From the NCBI GenBank assembly GCA_965220505.1, contig CBDCQE010000002.1:1-64000 (forward strand): DNA of 64,000 bases, given 5' to 3'. The position numbers and the translations under genes were made by a program. Numbering within the stretch: position 1 is the first letter of the stretch; each line of letters opens with the position of its first letter. Origin of the DNA: Bin87 sp965220505 (GTDB lineage: Bacteria; Chloroflexota; Dehalococcoidia; Lucifugimonadales; UBA3495). The notes beneath the pieces were generated by a model that saw only the letters and a list, made by a program, of their open reading frames with translations, searched no databases and was not told the origin of the DNA. Shown one piece after another: positions 15,815 to 24,323 of the stretch.

Positions 15815-16723
15815 ATGAGGCAAACGGTAAATTCGTTCCTGCAACACCTCATCGTTGAGCGGGGCTTTTCCCAGAACACGCTGGACGCGTACAGCAACGA
15901 CCTGAACCAGTTCCGCGAATTCGTCGCGGACAGCCTCAATTCAGAGGACCAGGAGGTCTGGCGTCTGGTTGACATCAACCTGCTCAACGCCTACATCAGC
16001 GAGTTGCGGGACAATCGCAAGTACCGGGACACCACCACCGCCCGCAAGGTGGCGGCAGTGCGGTCCTTCTTCGGCTACCTGAGCGCAAACGGGTTGATCA
16101 CCGAAGACCCCACGGAGAACCTGGGCTCGCCGCGAGTAGGCCGGACGGTTCCCAAATACATCTCCGAGGAGGACGTGAGGCGTTTGCTGGCCACGGCAGC
16201 GGATACCGGTACTCCGGAAGGGCGCCGGGACGCCAGCATCCTGGAACTGCTGTATGCCACCGGCCTGCGGGTAAGTGAACTGGTGGCGCTGAACGTGCAG
16301 GACATCGATTTTGAAGAGGGGTTCATCCGCACCTGGGGGAAGGGGTCCAAGGAACGGATCGTTTACCTGTACCCGGATGCTCTGTCGAACCTGCGGGAAT
16401 ACATCGGCGGCGCGCGGGTTGAGCTGCTGGGCGACAAGCGCGGCGAGACGGCGCTGTACCTGAACCAGCGCGGCGAGCGGCTCACTCGGCAATGGGTGTG
16501 GAACATCCTGAAAACGGCGGCAAAGGCCGCGGACGTGGACCCCAAGATCACGCCGCATACGCTTCGGCACAGCTTCGCCACGCATCTTTTGCAGAACGGG
16601 GCATCCCTGCGCCATGTGCAGGAGTTGCTGGGGCACTCCAGCATCTCCACGACGCAGGTGTACACGCACCTGACCGATTCCCACGTCCGCGCCGAATACG
16701 AGCGGAGTCACCCTCGGGCGTAG
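15815..16723 (+). CDS. xerD: Tyrosine recombinase, XerC/XerD type
   Basis: A 302-residue site-specific recombinase. The N-terminal SAM-like DNA-binding domain begins FLQHLIVERGFSQNTLDAY. The catalytic residues are all present: Arg in YATGLRVSEL, Lys in GKGSKERIV, HTLRHSFATHLL, LGHSSISTTQVY and the nucleophile Tyr in QVYTH. This length and close motif match suggest chromosome dimer resolution and not phage integration, but no attachment site was identified. Next to it lies a bidirectional terminator. Confidence 0.92.
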   Translation: MRQTVNSFLQHLIVERGFSQNTLDAYSNDLNQFREFVADSLNSEDQEVWRLVDINLLNAYISELRDNRKYRDTTTARKVAAVRSFFGYLSANGLITEDPTENLGSPRVGRTVPKYISEEDVRRLLATAADTGTPEGRRDASILELLYATGLRVSELVALNVQDIDFEEGFIRTWGKGSKERIVYLYPDALSNLREYIGGARVELLGDKRGETALYLNQRGERLTRQWVWNILKTAAKAADVDPKITPHTLRHSFATHLLQNGASLRHVQELLGHSSISTTQVYTHLTDSHVRAEYERSHPRA

Positions 16724-16773
16724 CGGGGAAACCAAAAGCGCGACCGGATTGGCCGCGCCCGGATCACGACGCG

Positions 16774-16803
16774 AACGGCGAGGGTTTGATCACCCTCGCC
16801 GTT
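16774..16803. terminator. Bidirectional terminator between xerD and a convergent gene
   Basis: AACGGCGAGGG (16774-16784) and CCCTCGCCGTT (16793-16803) form an 11-bp perfect stem. It overlaps the last codons of the minus-strand gene. T tracts are weak on both sides. Confidence 0.55.
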
Positions 16804-17611
16804 GCAGATTCTTGATGGCCTCGTCGATGCGGCGCACCTGCTCGGTGTCTCCGGACGAGAGGCGGTAGCAGCGGTCGAGATACAACTGGGCCAATTGCAC
16901 GCCGTTAGGGGTGGTGTCGTGGGCAGCGTCGACCAGCGAGCCAATGCCAAACTCGTCGGGCAGGTGCCGGCCGAGGGCGGTCATCTCGGCGATGACGTCG
17001 GCAATGGCGGCGGAATCGTTACCTTCCTGGGCGAAACGCAAGCGGCCCAGCAGGCGGCCCATCTCGGCAAGGCGGTCCCCCTCGCTCATGAAGCTCCAGA
17101 GCACCTCGTTTACGCCGAGGCTGTCGCCCGCGTCGCCATCCGCCGCTCCGGCGAGGGGAGAGGACCCGCCCAGGGGAATGGCGGCGTCCTCGGCGGGCCG
17201 GGTAGAGACGCTCTCCTCGCCGCCGGTGCGGAACCAGGAGTCGGCGTATTCCTGGACGGCCTGGGCCACCGATTCCATCATGCGGGCCAGGTCGTAGGAG
17301 AACATGCTGCCGCCGTAAACCAGGTCGTCGTTCCGGACGTTGGCGAGACGGACCAGTTGTTCGTATCCGCCCTCCACCAACTCAGACATTGGCGGCATAG
17401 CGAAGGCCGAGAAGTTGGCCAGCGGGCCGGAACCGGCGCTGCCCAGATGGGCGGCCAGGAAGGGCGGGACGTACTTGGTCAGATCGGCAGTGATGGGCAG
17501 GGTGATGATGTAGGTGCCGTAAACGTTGTCGGGCTCGGTGTCCACGCGAAAATACAGGATCGCGTGGCCACGCGGTCGCTGCGGATCGCCGATTTCAAAC
17601 TGCAGGTCCAT
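16790..17611 (-). CDS. Hypothetical conserved-looking cytoplasmic protein
   Basis: A 273-residue protein beginning MDLQFEIGDPQRPRGHAILY. The first half looks globular, with a VYGTYIITLPI segment and LTKYVPPFLAAHLG. A low-complexity linker (about residues 130-165) leads to a helical second half rich in Leu, Ala and Glu. There is no signal peptide or membrane segment. I recognise no family. It diverges from yifB with about 150 bp between the starts. Confidence 0.65.
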   Translation of the reverse strand: MDLQFEIGDPQRPRGHAILYFRVDTEPDNVYGTYIITLPITADLTKYVPPFLAAHLGSAGSGPLANFSAFAMPPMSELVEGGYEQLVRLANVRNDDLVYGGSMFSYDLARMMESVAQAVQEYADSWFRTGGEESVSTRPAEDAAIPLGGSSPLAGAADGDAGDSLGVNEVLWSFMSEGDRLAEMGRLLGRLRFAQEGNDSAAIADVIAEMTALGRHLPDEFGIGSLVDAAHDTTPNGVQLAQLYLDRCYRLSSGDTEQVRRIDEAIKNLQRRG

Positions 17612-17767
17612 TGGCGCAAGTATAGATTAGGGTTGCGGCGATGGCAAAGGCGAGGACGCCCGGAAAATTTGATGACAGCTTGCCATTGCGAACACTAGTT
17701 CTTCAATGATAGCGTACCGGCGAACCGCCAGCGGAGCGGTGATTATATCAACCACGGAGGACACGGT

Positions 17768-19300
17768 ATGTTGGCAACTGCTCAGACGTGCGCTGTCATC
17801 GGATTGGACGGCCAGATAATTCAGGCGGAGACGGATATATCGCCGGGACTGCCGGCGTTCCACATCGTTGGACTGCCGGACACGGCGGTGCAAGAGGCCA
17901 AAGAGCGTGTACGGGCGGCGCTGCGCAACAGCGGCTGCGAGTTCCCCATGCGACGCATCACCGTAAACCTGGCGCCCGCAGATTTGAAGAAAGCCGGGCC
18001 GGCTTATGACCTGCCCATCGCGGTGGGCATATTGTTCAGCACCGGACAGGCGCCGCCCACTGCGGAGTCGGCGATATTCCTCGGTGAGTTATCGTTGGAC
18101 GGCGGGCTGCGTCACACGGCCGGCATCCTGCCGATGGTTTCGGTGGCGCGGGACCAGGGCATAGGCTCGGTCTACGTGCCAGCGGTGGACGCGGCCGAAG
18201 CAGCCCTGGTGGACGGAGTGCGAGTTTACCCCGTCGATACGCTGGCACAACTGCTTTCCCACCTCCAGGGCGACATAGCGATATCACCATTTCCGCAGAA
18301 CGGCGTGCACCTCAATGGGAACCGTGAGCAGCCCGGCAACACAGATCTCTGCCACATCCGGGGTCAGGACCACGCCAAGCGGGCGCTGGAAGTGGCCGCC
18401 GCGGGATTCCACAATATCCTGCTGAGCGGGCCGCCGGGCTCGGGCAAAACCCTGCTGGCCCGGGCGCTACCCGGCATCCTGCCGTACCTGACCGCCGACG
18501 AAGCCCTGGACGTCACCAAGATCTACAGCGTGAGCGGCAACCTGCCGCCGGACAGCCCGCTGATCGCCCAGCGGCCGTTTCGGGCCCCGCACTACACGAT
18601 ATCCAACGCCGGCCTGGTGGGCGGCGGACGTATGCTCCGTCCCGGGGAGATCACGCTGAGCCATCGTGGGGTGCTGTTCCTGGACGAATTGCCCGAGTTC
18701 GGGCACGCCGCGCTGGAATCGTTACGACAACCACTGGAGGACAAAACGGTAACCATCACGCGGGTCAGCGGCACGGTGACCTATCCGGCGAGTTTCATGC
18801 TGGTGGGAGCGATGAACCCGTGTCCCTGCGGCTATGCCTCGCATCCGCGCAAGGAATGCGTGTGCAGCCCGCCAGCTTTAGCGCGGTATCAAAGGCGCAT
18901 CAGCGGACCGCTGCTGGAACGCATCGATATCTTCGTGGAAGTCCCGCCGGTGGAATACGACAGCCTGCTGGGTCGGGCGGAGGCCGAAAGTTCAACCGCG
19001 GTTCGGGAACGCGTGATTGCCGCGCGGGCCATTCAGGAATCGCGGTTCTCGCATGCGCCGGAGGCCGCCGGGCTCTCAAACGCTGAAATGTCCGGATCCG
19101 CGATTTGGGACCATTGCGATCTGCAGGATGACACGCAGGCGTTGTTGCAGCGGGCATCGCAGCAACTGGACCTCTCGGCACGGGCGCTGCATCGGGTGGT
19201 GAAGGTGGCGCGCACCATCGCTGACCTGGCAACGGCGGAACGTATAGGCCCGGCGCATCTTGCCGAGGCGCTGCAATACCGCGCGCGGGAGTTGAACTGA
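17768..19300 (+). CDS. comM: YifB/ComM family Mg-chelatase-like AAA+ ATPase
   Basis: A 510-residue protein. The N-terminal Lon-like fold starts QTCAVIGLDGQIIQAETDIS, with FHIVGLPDTAVQEAKERVRA. The AAA+ domain has Walker A LLSGPPGSGKTLLARALPG and Walker B GVLFLDELPEFG. The Cys-containing block MNPCPCGYASHPRKECVC and GPLLERIDIFVEVP follow, ending in the ChlI C-terminal helices. Homologues act as hexameric branch-migration helicases in transformation (ComM). No other competence gene is nearby. It starts at ATG 17768 after GGAGGACACGGT. Confidence 0.93.
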   Translation: MLATAQTCAVIGLDGQIIQAETDISPGLPAFHIVGLPDTAVQEAKERVRAALRNSGCEFPMRRITVNLAPADLKKAGPAYDLPIAVGILFSTGQAPPTAESAIFLGELSLDGGLRHTAGILPMVSVARDQGIGSVYVPAVDAAEAALVDGVRVYPVDTLAQLLSHLQGDIAISPFPQNGVHLNGNREQPGNTDLCHIRGQDHAKRALEVAAAGFHNILLSGPPGSGKTLLARALPGILPYLTADEALDVTKIYSVSGNLPPDSPLIAQRPFRAPHYTISNAGLVGGGRMLRPGEITLSHRGVLFLDELPEFGHAALESLRQPLEDKTVTITRVSGTVTYPASFMLVGAMNPCPCGYASHPRKECVCSPPALARYQRRISGPLLERIDIFVEVPPVEYDSLLGRAEAESSTAVRERVIAARAIQESRFSHAPEAAGLSNAEMSGSAIWDHCDLQDDTQALLQRASQQLDLSARALHRVVKVARTIADLATAERIGPAHLAEALQYRARELN

Positions 19301-19347
19301 CCATCATTGGTGAAATCCGAACCTGACGGTCGCGCCAAGCCTCGGCG

Positions 19348-20034
19348 CTAGCGGAAGAGGTGACGTAGCACGAAGGAAACGGCCTGGCGCAATTTGGTGT
19401 GCTGGGCTACCCGGACGGTGATGTAGATGTGCCCGCTGGCTCCGCCGTCCAGTCCGGCGTTGCCCTGTCCTCGGAGACGGAGGCGGCGGCCGTCAGCGAC
19501 GCCGGCGGGTATGGTGGCGCTGAGCCACAACTCCCGTCGCACCCGCTGTTCTCCGGCGCATCGCCAGCACTGACTGGCCTCCAGGGTCTCCTCCGGCTCG
19601 AATCCGGTGCCGCGGCAACGCTGACAGGTCTCCGTGCGCGTAACCGGGAACACCTTGCGCATTCCCTGTCTTGCCTCCCGGCGCGTTATCAAAAGGGCGG
19701 CTTCAATGTCCTCACCACGCTGAGGTGACGACGGAGAATAGGTGCGAGGACGCGTGGGGCGAGTTGAGCCGGAGCGGGCACCATTGTGCTGACTACGGCG
19801 GCTCGGCGCGGCGGCGGGCGGTTCGCTGACCCCGTAAACGTCGTAGTGGCGGCGGCGCTGCGGATCAGACAGGGTGGCGTACGCCTGATTGATCTCTTTC
19901 ATGCGGGCTTCGGCTTCGGGCCCGGCGTTGAGGTCCGGATGATACTGCCGAGCCAGCCGACGGTAGGCGGCACGGATTTCTTCCGTCGTGGCTGCCGCCG
20001 GGACGCCGAGGATGCTGTAGCAATCGCCGTTCAT
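19348..20034 (-). CDS. DnaJ-like co-chaperone with a half-length zinc domain
   Basis: The J domain spans residues 1-65, with YHPDLN giving the HPD motif. A Ser/Pro-rich linker follows, then CQRCRGTG and CWRCAGE, i.e. two Cys pairs, not the four CxxCxGxG repeats of full DnaJ, then a C-terminal substrate-binding-like segment (LRLRGQGNAG, GHIYITVRV). At 228 residues it is far shorter than canonical DnaJ (about 370), lacking the second barrel and dimerisation end. It should still stimulate DnaK. No dnaK or grpE is adjacent. Confidence 0.85.
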   Translation of the reverse strand: MNGDCYSILGVPAAATTEEIRAAYRRLARQYHPDLNAGPEAEARMKEINQAYATLSDPQRRRHYDVYGVSEPPAAAPSRRSQHNGARSGSTRPTRPRTYSPSSPQRGEDIEAALLITRREARQGMRKVFPVTRTETCQRCRGTGFEPEETLEASQCWRCAGEQRVRRELWLSATIPAGVADGRRLRLRGQGNAGLDGGASGHIYITVRVAQHTKLRQAVSFVLRHLFR

Positions 20035-20145
20035 GATGTCGCCGCGATGTGCCGTAATCCTAGCAGGTAATACTCTGAATAATCACTGGCGATACCAGCG
20101 AGTTTGCCAATTGTCAGCGTGGATGATACCCTGAAAGTGTCGGGG

Positions 20146-20222
20146 CGGGGCGTAGCGCAGCCCGGTAGCGCACCTGCATGGGGTGCAGGGGGTCGCCAGT
20201 TCGAATCTGGCCGCCCCGACCA
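20146..20222 (+). tRNA. tRNA-Pro (anticodon GGG)
   Basis: The acceptor stem CGGGGCG/CGCCCCG encloses a D arm (GCGCAGCCCGGTAGCGC), an anticodon stem CCTGC/GCAGG with loop ATGGGGT (anticodon GGG), a five-base variable loop, and a T arm GCCAG-TTCGAAT-CTGGC. A and an encoded CCA follow. Confidence 0.95.
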
Positions 20223-20245
20223 TTTTGACCGATACTAGAAAGCAG

Positions 20246-20268
20246 AGGCGTCCTTCGGAGCGCCTTTT
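20246..20268 (+). terminator. Terminator after tRNA-Pro
   Basis: AGGCG-TCC, loop TTC, GGA-G-CGCC with one bulged G, followed by TTTT. It lies between the tRNA and the convergent SDR gene. Confidence 0.6.
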
Positions 20269-20271
20269 GCG

Positions 20272-21036
20272 TTACATGGCGGTGCGCCCGCCGTCCACGA
20301 CCACCTCGCTCCCGGTGACAAAGGACGCTTCGTCCGAGGCCAGGTAAACCACGGCGTAGGCGATATCCTCAGGCCGACCGATACGACCCAGGGGCACGCG
20401 TCGGCGCTGCTCTTCATCGCTGAGCCCGCTGCCGCGATTGGCGCGGGATTCCTGCAGCATGGGCGTGTCGATCGGGCCGGGATGCACGGAGTTGCAGCGG
20501 ATGCCCTCCCCGGCGTGCTGGATGGCGGTGGACTTGGTGAAAAGCCGCACGGCGCCCTTGGTGCTGCTGTATCCGGCCAAGTTGTAGTCGTTGCCGACCA
20601 AGCCAGCGGTGGAGGATATGTTCACGATGCTGCCGCCGCCGGCCTCGCGCAGGGCGGGCAGGGACGCCTTGGTGCCCAGGAACACACCCTTGGCGTTGAC
20701 GTCGAAGAGGCGGTCCCATTCCTCGACGGTCATTTCCTCGATGCTGCGGCCGAGCACGATGCCGGCGTTATTCACCAGGACGTTGAGCTTGCCGTATTCG
20801 GAAACCGCGGCGTCCACCGCCGCCTGCCAGTCGGATTCGCTGGTGACGTCCAGATGGACGTAGGTGGCTTGGCCGCCCAGTTCCCTGATTTCGGCCTCCA
20901 CCCGTCTACCCTCGTCGTCGAGGATGTCGCCGAAGACCACGCACGCGCCCTCGGCGGCGAACATCCTGGCCTCCACCGCACCCTGACCGCGCGCGCCGCC
21001 GCTGATGAGAGCAACCTTACCGTCGAGCCTGCCCAT
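20272..21036 (-). CDS. Short-chain dehydrogenase/reductase (classical SDR)
   Basis: A 254-residue Rossmann enzyme. The cofactor loop is SGGARGQGA, with an acidic residue in VVFGDILDD favouring NAD. NNAGIV, the catalytic Ser in NISSTAGLVG and YSSTKGAV (Tyr-x-x-x-Lys) are all present. The C-terminus FVTGSEVVVDGG is typical. The substrate cannot be read from the sequence. A family B repeat separates it from the upstream Uma2 gene, so it is probably transcribed alone. Confidence 0.93.
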   Translation of the reverse strand: MGRLDGKVALISGGARGQGAVEARMFAAEGACVVFGDILDDEGRRVEAEIRELGGQATYVHLDVTSESDWQAAVDAAVSEYGKLNVLVNNAGIVLGRSIEEMTVEEWDRLFDVNAKGVFLGTKASLPALREAGGGSIVNISSTAGLVGNDYNLAGYSSTKGAVRLFTKSTAIQHAGEGIRCNSVHPGPIDTPMLQESRANRGSGLSDEEQRRRVPLGRIGRPEDIAYAVVYLASDEASFVTGSEVVVDGGRTAM

Positions 21037-21077
21037 ATTTCGTCTCCTTATGCAGAATGAAAGTGGTTGCGGTCACC

Positions 21078-21174
21078 CGTCAGAATCAGGATTCTCAAGA
21101 TTATTAGACTGACAGGACCAGGGAAGCGTAATCCCGAAAATCCTAGAATCCAGTAAATGCCGATTCTGACGAAA
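21078..21174. repeat. Family B inverted repeat
   Basis: CGTCAGAATCAGGATTCTCA at the left is mirrored by CCGATTCTGACG at the right, with TAATCCCGAAAATCCT in the centre shared with the copy at 4648. It lies upstream of the SDR gene. Confidence 0.88.
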
Positions 21175-21188
21175 TTGCCGTGTTGCGG

Positions 21189-21869
21189 TTACTCATGCCC
21201 GAACATCAGCCGACCGATTTCAAAAACGAACCCCGGCAGAACGTCCTCCCCATCCAGCACCGCCGGATCTTCCAATATTTCCGTCTCGCGTCCGGGGCGA
21301 AAGATATAGACACGGCGGTCAATAGCGTCCAGCATCCAGCCCAGGCGGGAGCCGGCTTCCATCCATTCCGCCATTTTTGCCAGCAGCGGGGTCAGCCGGT
21401 CGCTGCGGGAGCGGACTTCCACTACAAAGTCGGGCGCGCCGTTGATGGTGTTGCGCAACTCAAACTCGGTCAAATTGTCGAACCGTTCCTGTGTAATCCA
21501 GGCGGCATCGGGCATGTATTGTGCATCGCTGGGAAGCCGGAACGCGACGGTTTGGGAAAAGCACATTCCGGGATGCTGCCGGTTATACATCTCCAGGTCT
21601 GCGTTGATTACCGTCTCGTCGCGGTTGCTCAAAGGGCCTGACGGGGCCATTACGATCAGCTCTCCCTGGGCGGAAAATTGGAAATCGTAGGGTTCGTTGT
21701 CCCGGGAGAGTTGGCAAAGCTGCTCGCCGAAATCGAGGGCGCTTCCGTCCACGCCCAGGGCCTTCAAGTTCAGGCGCAGTTCGCTGCCGAAGGCCATGGG
21801 CATATCGGGTTCGTAATGGGGAGCGTCGGGAGCCTCGACGGTTAGACCTTTCGGCGTGGTCGTAACCAT
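21189..21869 (-). CDS. Uma2 family (DUF820) putative nuclease
   Basis: A 226-residue protein of the PD-(D/E)xK-like Uma2 family. It has the block GELIVMAPSGPLSNRDETVI, MPDAAWITQERF (Asp), DFVVEVRSRSDRL (Glu-x-x acid pair plus Ser where Lys would be expected), and MEAGSRLGWMLDAIDRRVYI. Uma2 genes are numerous in cyanobacteria and Chloroflexota, with no settled function. It lies between two repeats with no partner. Confidence 0.85.
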   Translation of the reverse strand: MVTTTPKGLTVEAPDAPHYEPDMPMAFGSELRLNLKALGVDGSALDFGEQLCQLSRDNEPYDFQFSAQGELIVMAPSGPLSNRDETVINADLEMYNRQHPGMCFSQTVAFRLPSDAQYMPDAAWITQERFDNLTEFELRNTINGAPDFVVEVRSRSDRLTPLLAKMAEWMEAGSRLGWMLDAIDRRVYIFRPGRETEILEDPAVLDGEDVLPGFVFEIGRLMFGHE

Positions 21870-21896
21870 TTCTCAAACCTCTATGACTATCACATT

Positions 21897-21924
21897 CTGG
21901 ATTCCCGCTTTCGCGGAAATGACA
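21897..21924. repeat. Family A palindrome
   Basis: CTGGATTCCCGCTTTCGCGG followed by AAATGACA. One arm carries an A for G change. Confidence 0.8.
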
Positions 21925-21933
21925 CAGAGATAC

Positions 21934-22842
21934 CTACCCGGTGATTACTTCCTTGAACTCGCGTATGGCGTTGATATGGGCGTCAGCACCGGCCAGGTTG
22001 GCTGACATGGTGTTCACGGAAAAGTGCGATGCTCCCATGCCACGCCACTCCTCGGCGCGGGCCTGCCAGAACTCCGGGTCGCCATCGGAGTAGTTTACCC
22101 TGGGCTCCATGCCGATGGCGTCGGGATCGCGGCCGACGGAAACGGCAGCCTCGCGGACCTTGGCTATGGCGGTGGCGGCCTGGGGATCGTCGGACTGGAA
22201 CTGGGGGAACCATCCGTCGGCGCAACGTCCCACCCGGCTAAGTACGCGGTCGGTGGGAATTGGCCCACGGGCGCGGCTACCGGCGCCCATCCACAGCGGG
22301 ATCGGGCGCTGCACCGGCAGGGGATTGATGCCGGCGTTGGTGACGTTGTGGTAACGACCGTGGAAATCGACGACTTCTTCCGTCCAGAGGCGGCGCAACA
22401 GTTCCATCTGCTCTTCGGCACGGCGGCCGCGGGTGGAGAAATCCTCGCCCAGGGCTTCGTACTCCACGGGGTTCCAGCCGATGCCGACGCCCAGACGCAA
22501 GCGGCCACCGCTGAGCACGTCCACCTCGGCGGCCTGCTTGGCGACCAACGCGGTCTGACGCTGGCCCAGGATGACGATGGCCGAGACCAGCTCCACGCTG
22601 GTGGTCAGGGCCGCCATGTACCCGAAGGCCACGAAGATCTCGTGGAACATGCTGTCCTTGGTGTAGCTGCCCGTCCACGGCTGGTGGTACGCGGTATCCG
22701 CGCCCAGCACGTGGTCGTAAGCGATGATGTGGGCGTAACCCAGTTCCTCGGCCGCCTGCACGTAATCGCGCACGGCGATGGGGTCGGAACCGATTTCGGT
22801 CTGGGGAAAAACGACCCCGATCTGCATCTGTCGGTCAGGCAT
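21934..22842 (-). CDS. LLM-class F420/FMN-dependent oxidoreductase
   Basis: A 302-residue luciferase-like TIM barrel: MQIGVVFPQTEIGSDP at the start, YAHIIAYDHVLGAD, LVSAIVILGQRQTALVAKQA, LSGGRLRLGVGIGWNPVEYE, and later RPIPLWMGAG. These match the subfamily annotated as F420-dependent. The start could also be the internal ATG of MQIGVV. Such enzymes are expanded in SAR202-type genomes and are proposed to oxidise recalcitrant organics; the substrate here is unknown. Confidence 0.9.
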   Translation of the reverse strand: MPDRQMQIGVVFPQTEIGSDPIAVRDYVQAAEELGYAHIIAYDHVLGADTAYHQPWTGSYTKDSMFHEIFVAFGYMAALTTSVELVSAIVILGQRQTALVAKQAAEVDVLSGGRLRLGVGIGWNPVEYEALGEDFSTRGRRAEEQMELLRRLWTEEVVDFHGRYHNVTNAGINPLPVQRPIPLWMGAGSRARGPIPTDRVLSRVGRCADGWFPQFQSDDPQAATAIAKVREAAVSVGRDPDAIGMEPRVNYSDGDPEFWQARAEEWRGMGASHFSVNTMSANLAGADAHINAIREFKEVITG

Positions 22843-22946
22843 GGCTACGCTCCTGTTAACGGGGGGACGGATTGGAACCGGGCGATTTTATCGTGTGGGG
22901 TGTTGGCTGGGCAATCGGGGCACGGCGCTCACGCGTACCCACTTGT

Positions 22947-23090
22947 CTTTTACATCGATAAACAGGATGGACAGGATGCATAGGATGCCGGCAACGACGG
23001 CTTTCCGTTCTGCTCATGACACCGTCCACAGCGCGGGGCGTTTCCAGCAATCAATCAAATCCTGTCCATCCTGTTCATCGATGTAATTTT
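22947..23090. repeat. Long family C inverted repeat in a 342-bp gene gap
   Basis: TTTTACATCGATAAACAGGA and continuing GGACAGGAT on the left is mirrored by AATCCTGTCCATCCTGTTCA and TCGATGTAA on the right, about 90 bp apart. The gap 22843-23184 holds nothing else that I can support. Confidence 0.85.
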
Positions 23091-23184
23091 GTTTCCGTCG
23101 TCGTCAAACTGGGTACGTATGAGGAGCACGGCGTCGGTGTATAACATTGCCGCCAATGTGCGACCTTAGCCCAGGCTCATGGCA

Positions 23185-23379
23185 TCAGGGCGTGGCCCAT
23201 ACCAGGTTCCATAGAAGGAAGAAAGCGATAACGGCCACCCAGCCGGTGACGAAAGCGATGCGGTAGATGCGCGTGAACCACGGATGTTCCCAGAAGGGCA
23301 ACCGACGCTGGCGAGCCCAGTGCGTCTCGGCACTGCCGCCGGCCCAGATCCAGTCCCCGAATTTCCTCGCAAGTTCCAT
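23185..23379 (-). CDS. Small membrane protein, 64 residues
   Basis: Begins MELARKFGDWIWAGGSAETH, rich in Trp. An amphipathic stretch (PFWEHPWFTRIYRI) leads into one membrane helix, AFVTGWVAVIAFFLLWNLVW. No clear ribosome site. It ends the minus-strand run downstream of the amino-acid ABC genes and could be their last gene, but this is only positional. No family recognised. Confidence 0.45.
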   Translation of the reverse strand: MELARKFGDWIWAGGSAETHWARQRRLPFWEHPWFTRIYRIAFVTGWVAVIAFFLLWNLVWATP

Positions 23380-23401
23380 TGTGGAAGCCTTTATGGTCGA
23401 C

Positions 23402-23430
23402 GAGATTGTCGCGCTGTGCTGGCGATGACA
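23402..23430. repeat. Family D element
   Basis: GAGATTGTCGCGCTGTGCTG plus GCGATGACA resembles the element at 34193 and, inverted, at 57451. It fills the gap before aapP. Confidence 0.6.
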
Positions 23431-23436
23431 ACCAAA

Positions 23437-24195
23437 TTATAGGATCTGCGACAGGAAGTGCTTGACGCGCTCGTGGCGCGGGTTATTGAAGAACTCGTCG
23501 GGAGGCAGGTCCTCGACGATCTGGCCTTCGTCGAACATCACGATGCGGTCGGCCACTTCACGGGCGAAACCAAGCTCGTGGGAGACGGCCAAGATGGTCA
23601 TCTGCGACTCGGCCAGTTCGCGCATCACTTCCAGCACTTCCTTGATCATCTCGGGGTCGAGGGCGGAGGTGGGCTCGTCGAAGAGCATGATGTTGGGCTG
23701 CATGGCCAGGGCGCGGGCGATGGCGACGCGCTGCTGCTGGCCACCCGACAGTTGGGCGGGGTACTTGTCGGCCTGCTCGGGGATGCCGACGCGCTCCAGG
23801 AGCTCCATGGCGACGCCCTCGGCCTCGTGGGAAGGCAGATGGCGAACTTTTGTGGGCGCCAGGGTGATGTTCCGCAGCACCGTAAGGTGGGGGAACAGGT
23901 TGAACGACTGGAAGACCATGCCCACGTCGCGGCGGATGGCGTCGATGTTGCGCACGTCGTTGGTCAGCTCGATGCCATCGACAATAATGTCCCCGCGCTG
24001 GTGCTGCTCCAGGCGGTTGATAGTGCGGATGAAGGTTGACTTGCCGGAACCGGAGGGGCCGATGATGACGACCACCTCACCCTTCTGAACGGTGGTGGTG
24101 ACGCCCCGCAAAGCGTGAAAATTGCCGTACCATTTGTGAACGTCGCGGCACACGATGATGTCTTCGACAGGATCCGTGGTTCCGTTGGTAGTCAT
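23437..24195 (-). CDS. aapP: Polar amino acid ABC transporter, ATP-binding subunit
   Basis: A 252-residue PAAT-family ATPase: Walker A IIGPSGSGKSTFIRTINRLE, Q-loop MVFQSFNLFPHLTV, signature AQLSGGQQQRVAIARALA, Walker B IMLFDEPTSALDPEM and switch His in AVSHELGFA. It powers import with the two permeases just upstream and the binding protein at the head of the cluster. The gap to aapM is 128 nt. Confidence 0.95.
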   Translation of the reverse strand: MTTNGTTDPVEDIIVCRDVHKWYGNFHALRGVTTTVQKGEVVVIIGPSGSGKSTFIRTINRLEQHQRGDIIVDGIELTNDVRNIDAIRRDVGMVFQSFNLFPHLTVLRNITLAPTKVRHLPSHEAEGVAMELLERVGIPEQADKYPAQLSGGQQQRVAIARALAMQPNIMLFDEPTSALDPEMIKEVLEVMRELAESQMTILAVSHELGFAREVADRIVMFDEGQIVEDLPPDEFFNNPRHERVKHFLSQIL

Positions 24196-24323
24196 GGTGG
24201 CCTCCGGTGCGGCGGGTGCTATTGGGCATTGTTGCGGAGTCGGCGGCGAGGCCGGCGGGCCTGGGTTCGCGCGTGATCAGCCATCTGTTGCTGCAACTCG
24301 GTGTGTCTTCAACGCATCATTCG

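Noticed and set aside
20146..20222. tRNA-Pro as an integration site for a mobile element
   Set aside because: No duplicated tRNA 3' end, integrase or mobile cargo is adjacent; the recombinase at 15815 looks like a housekeeping Xer protein.
611..23090. Repeats considered as a CRISPR array
   Set aside because: They are dispersed single palindromes of several families, without regular spacing or cas genes.
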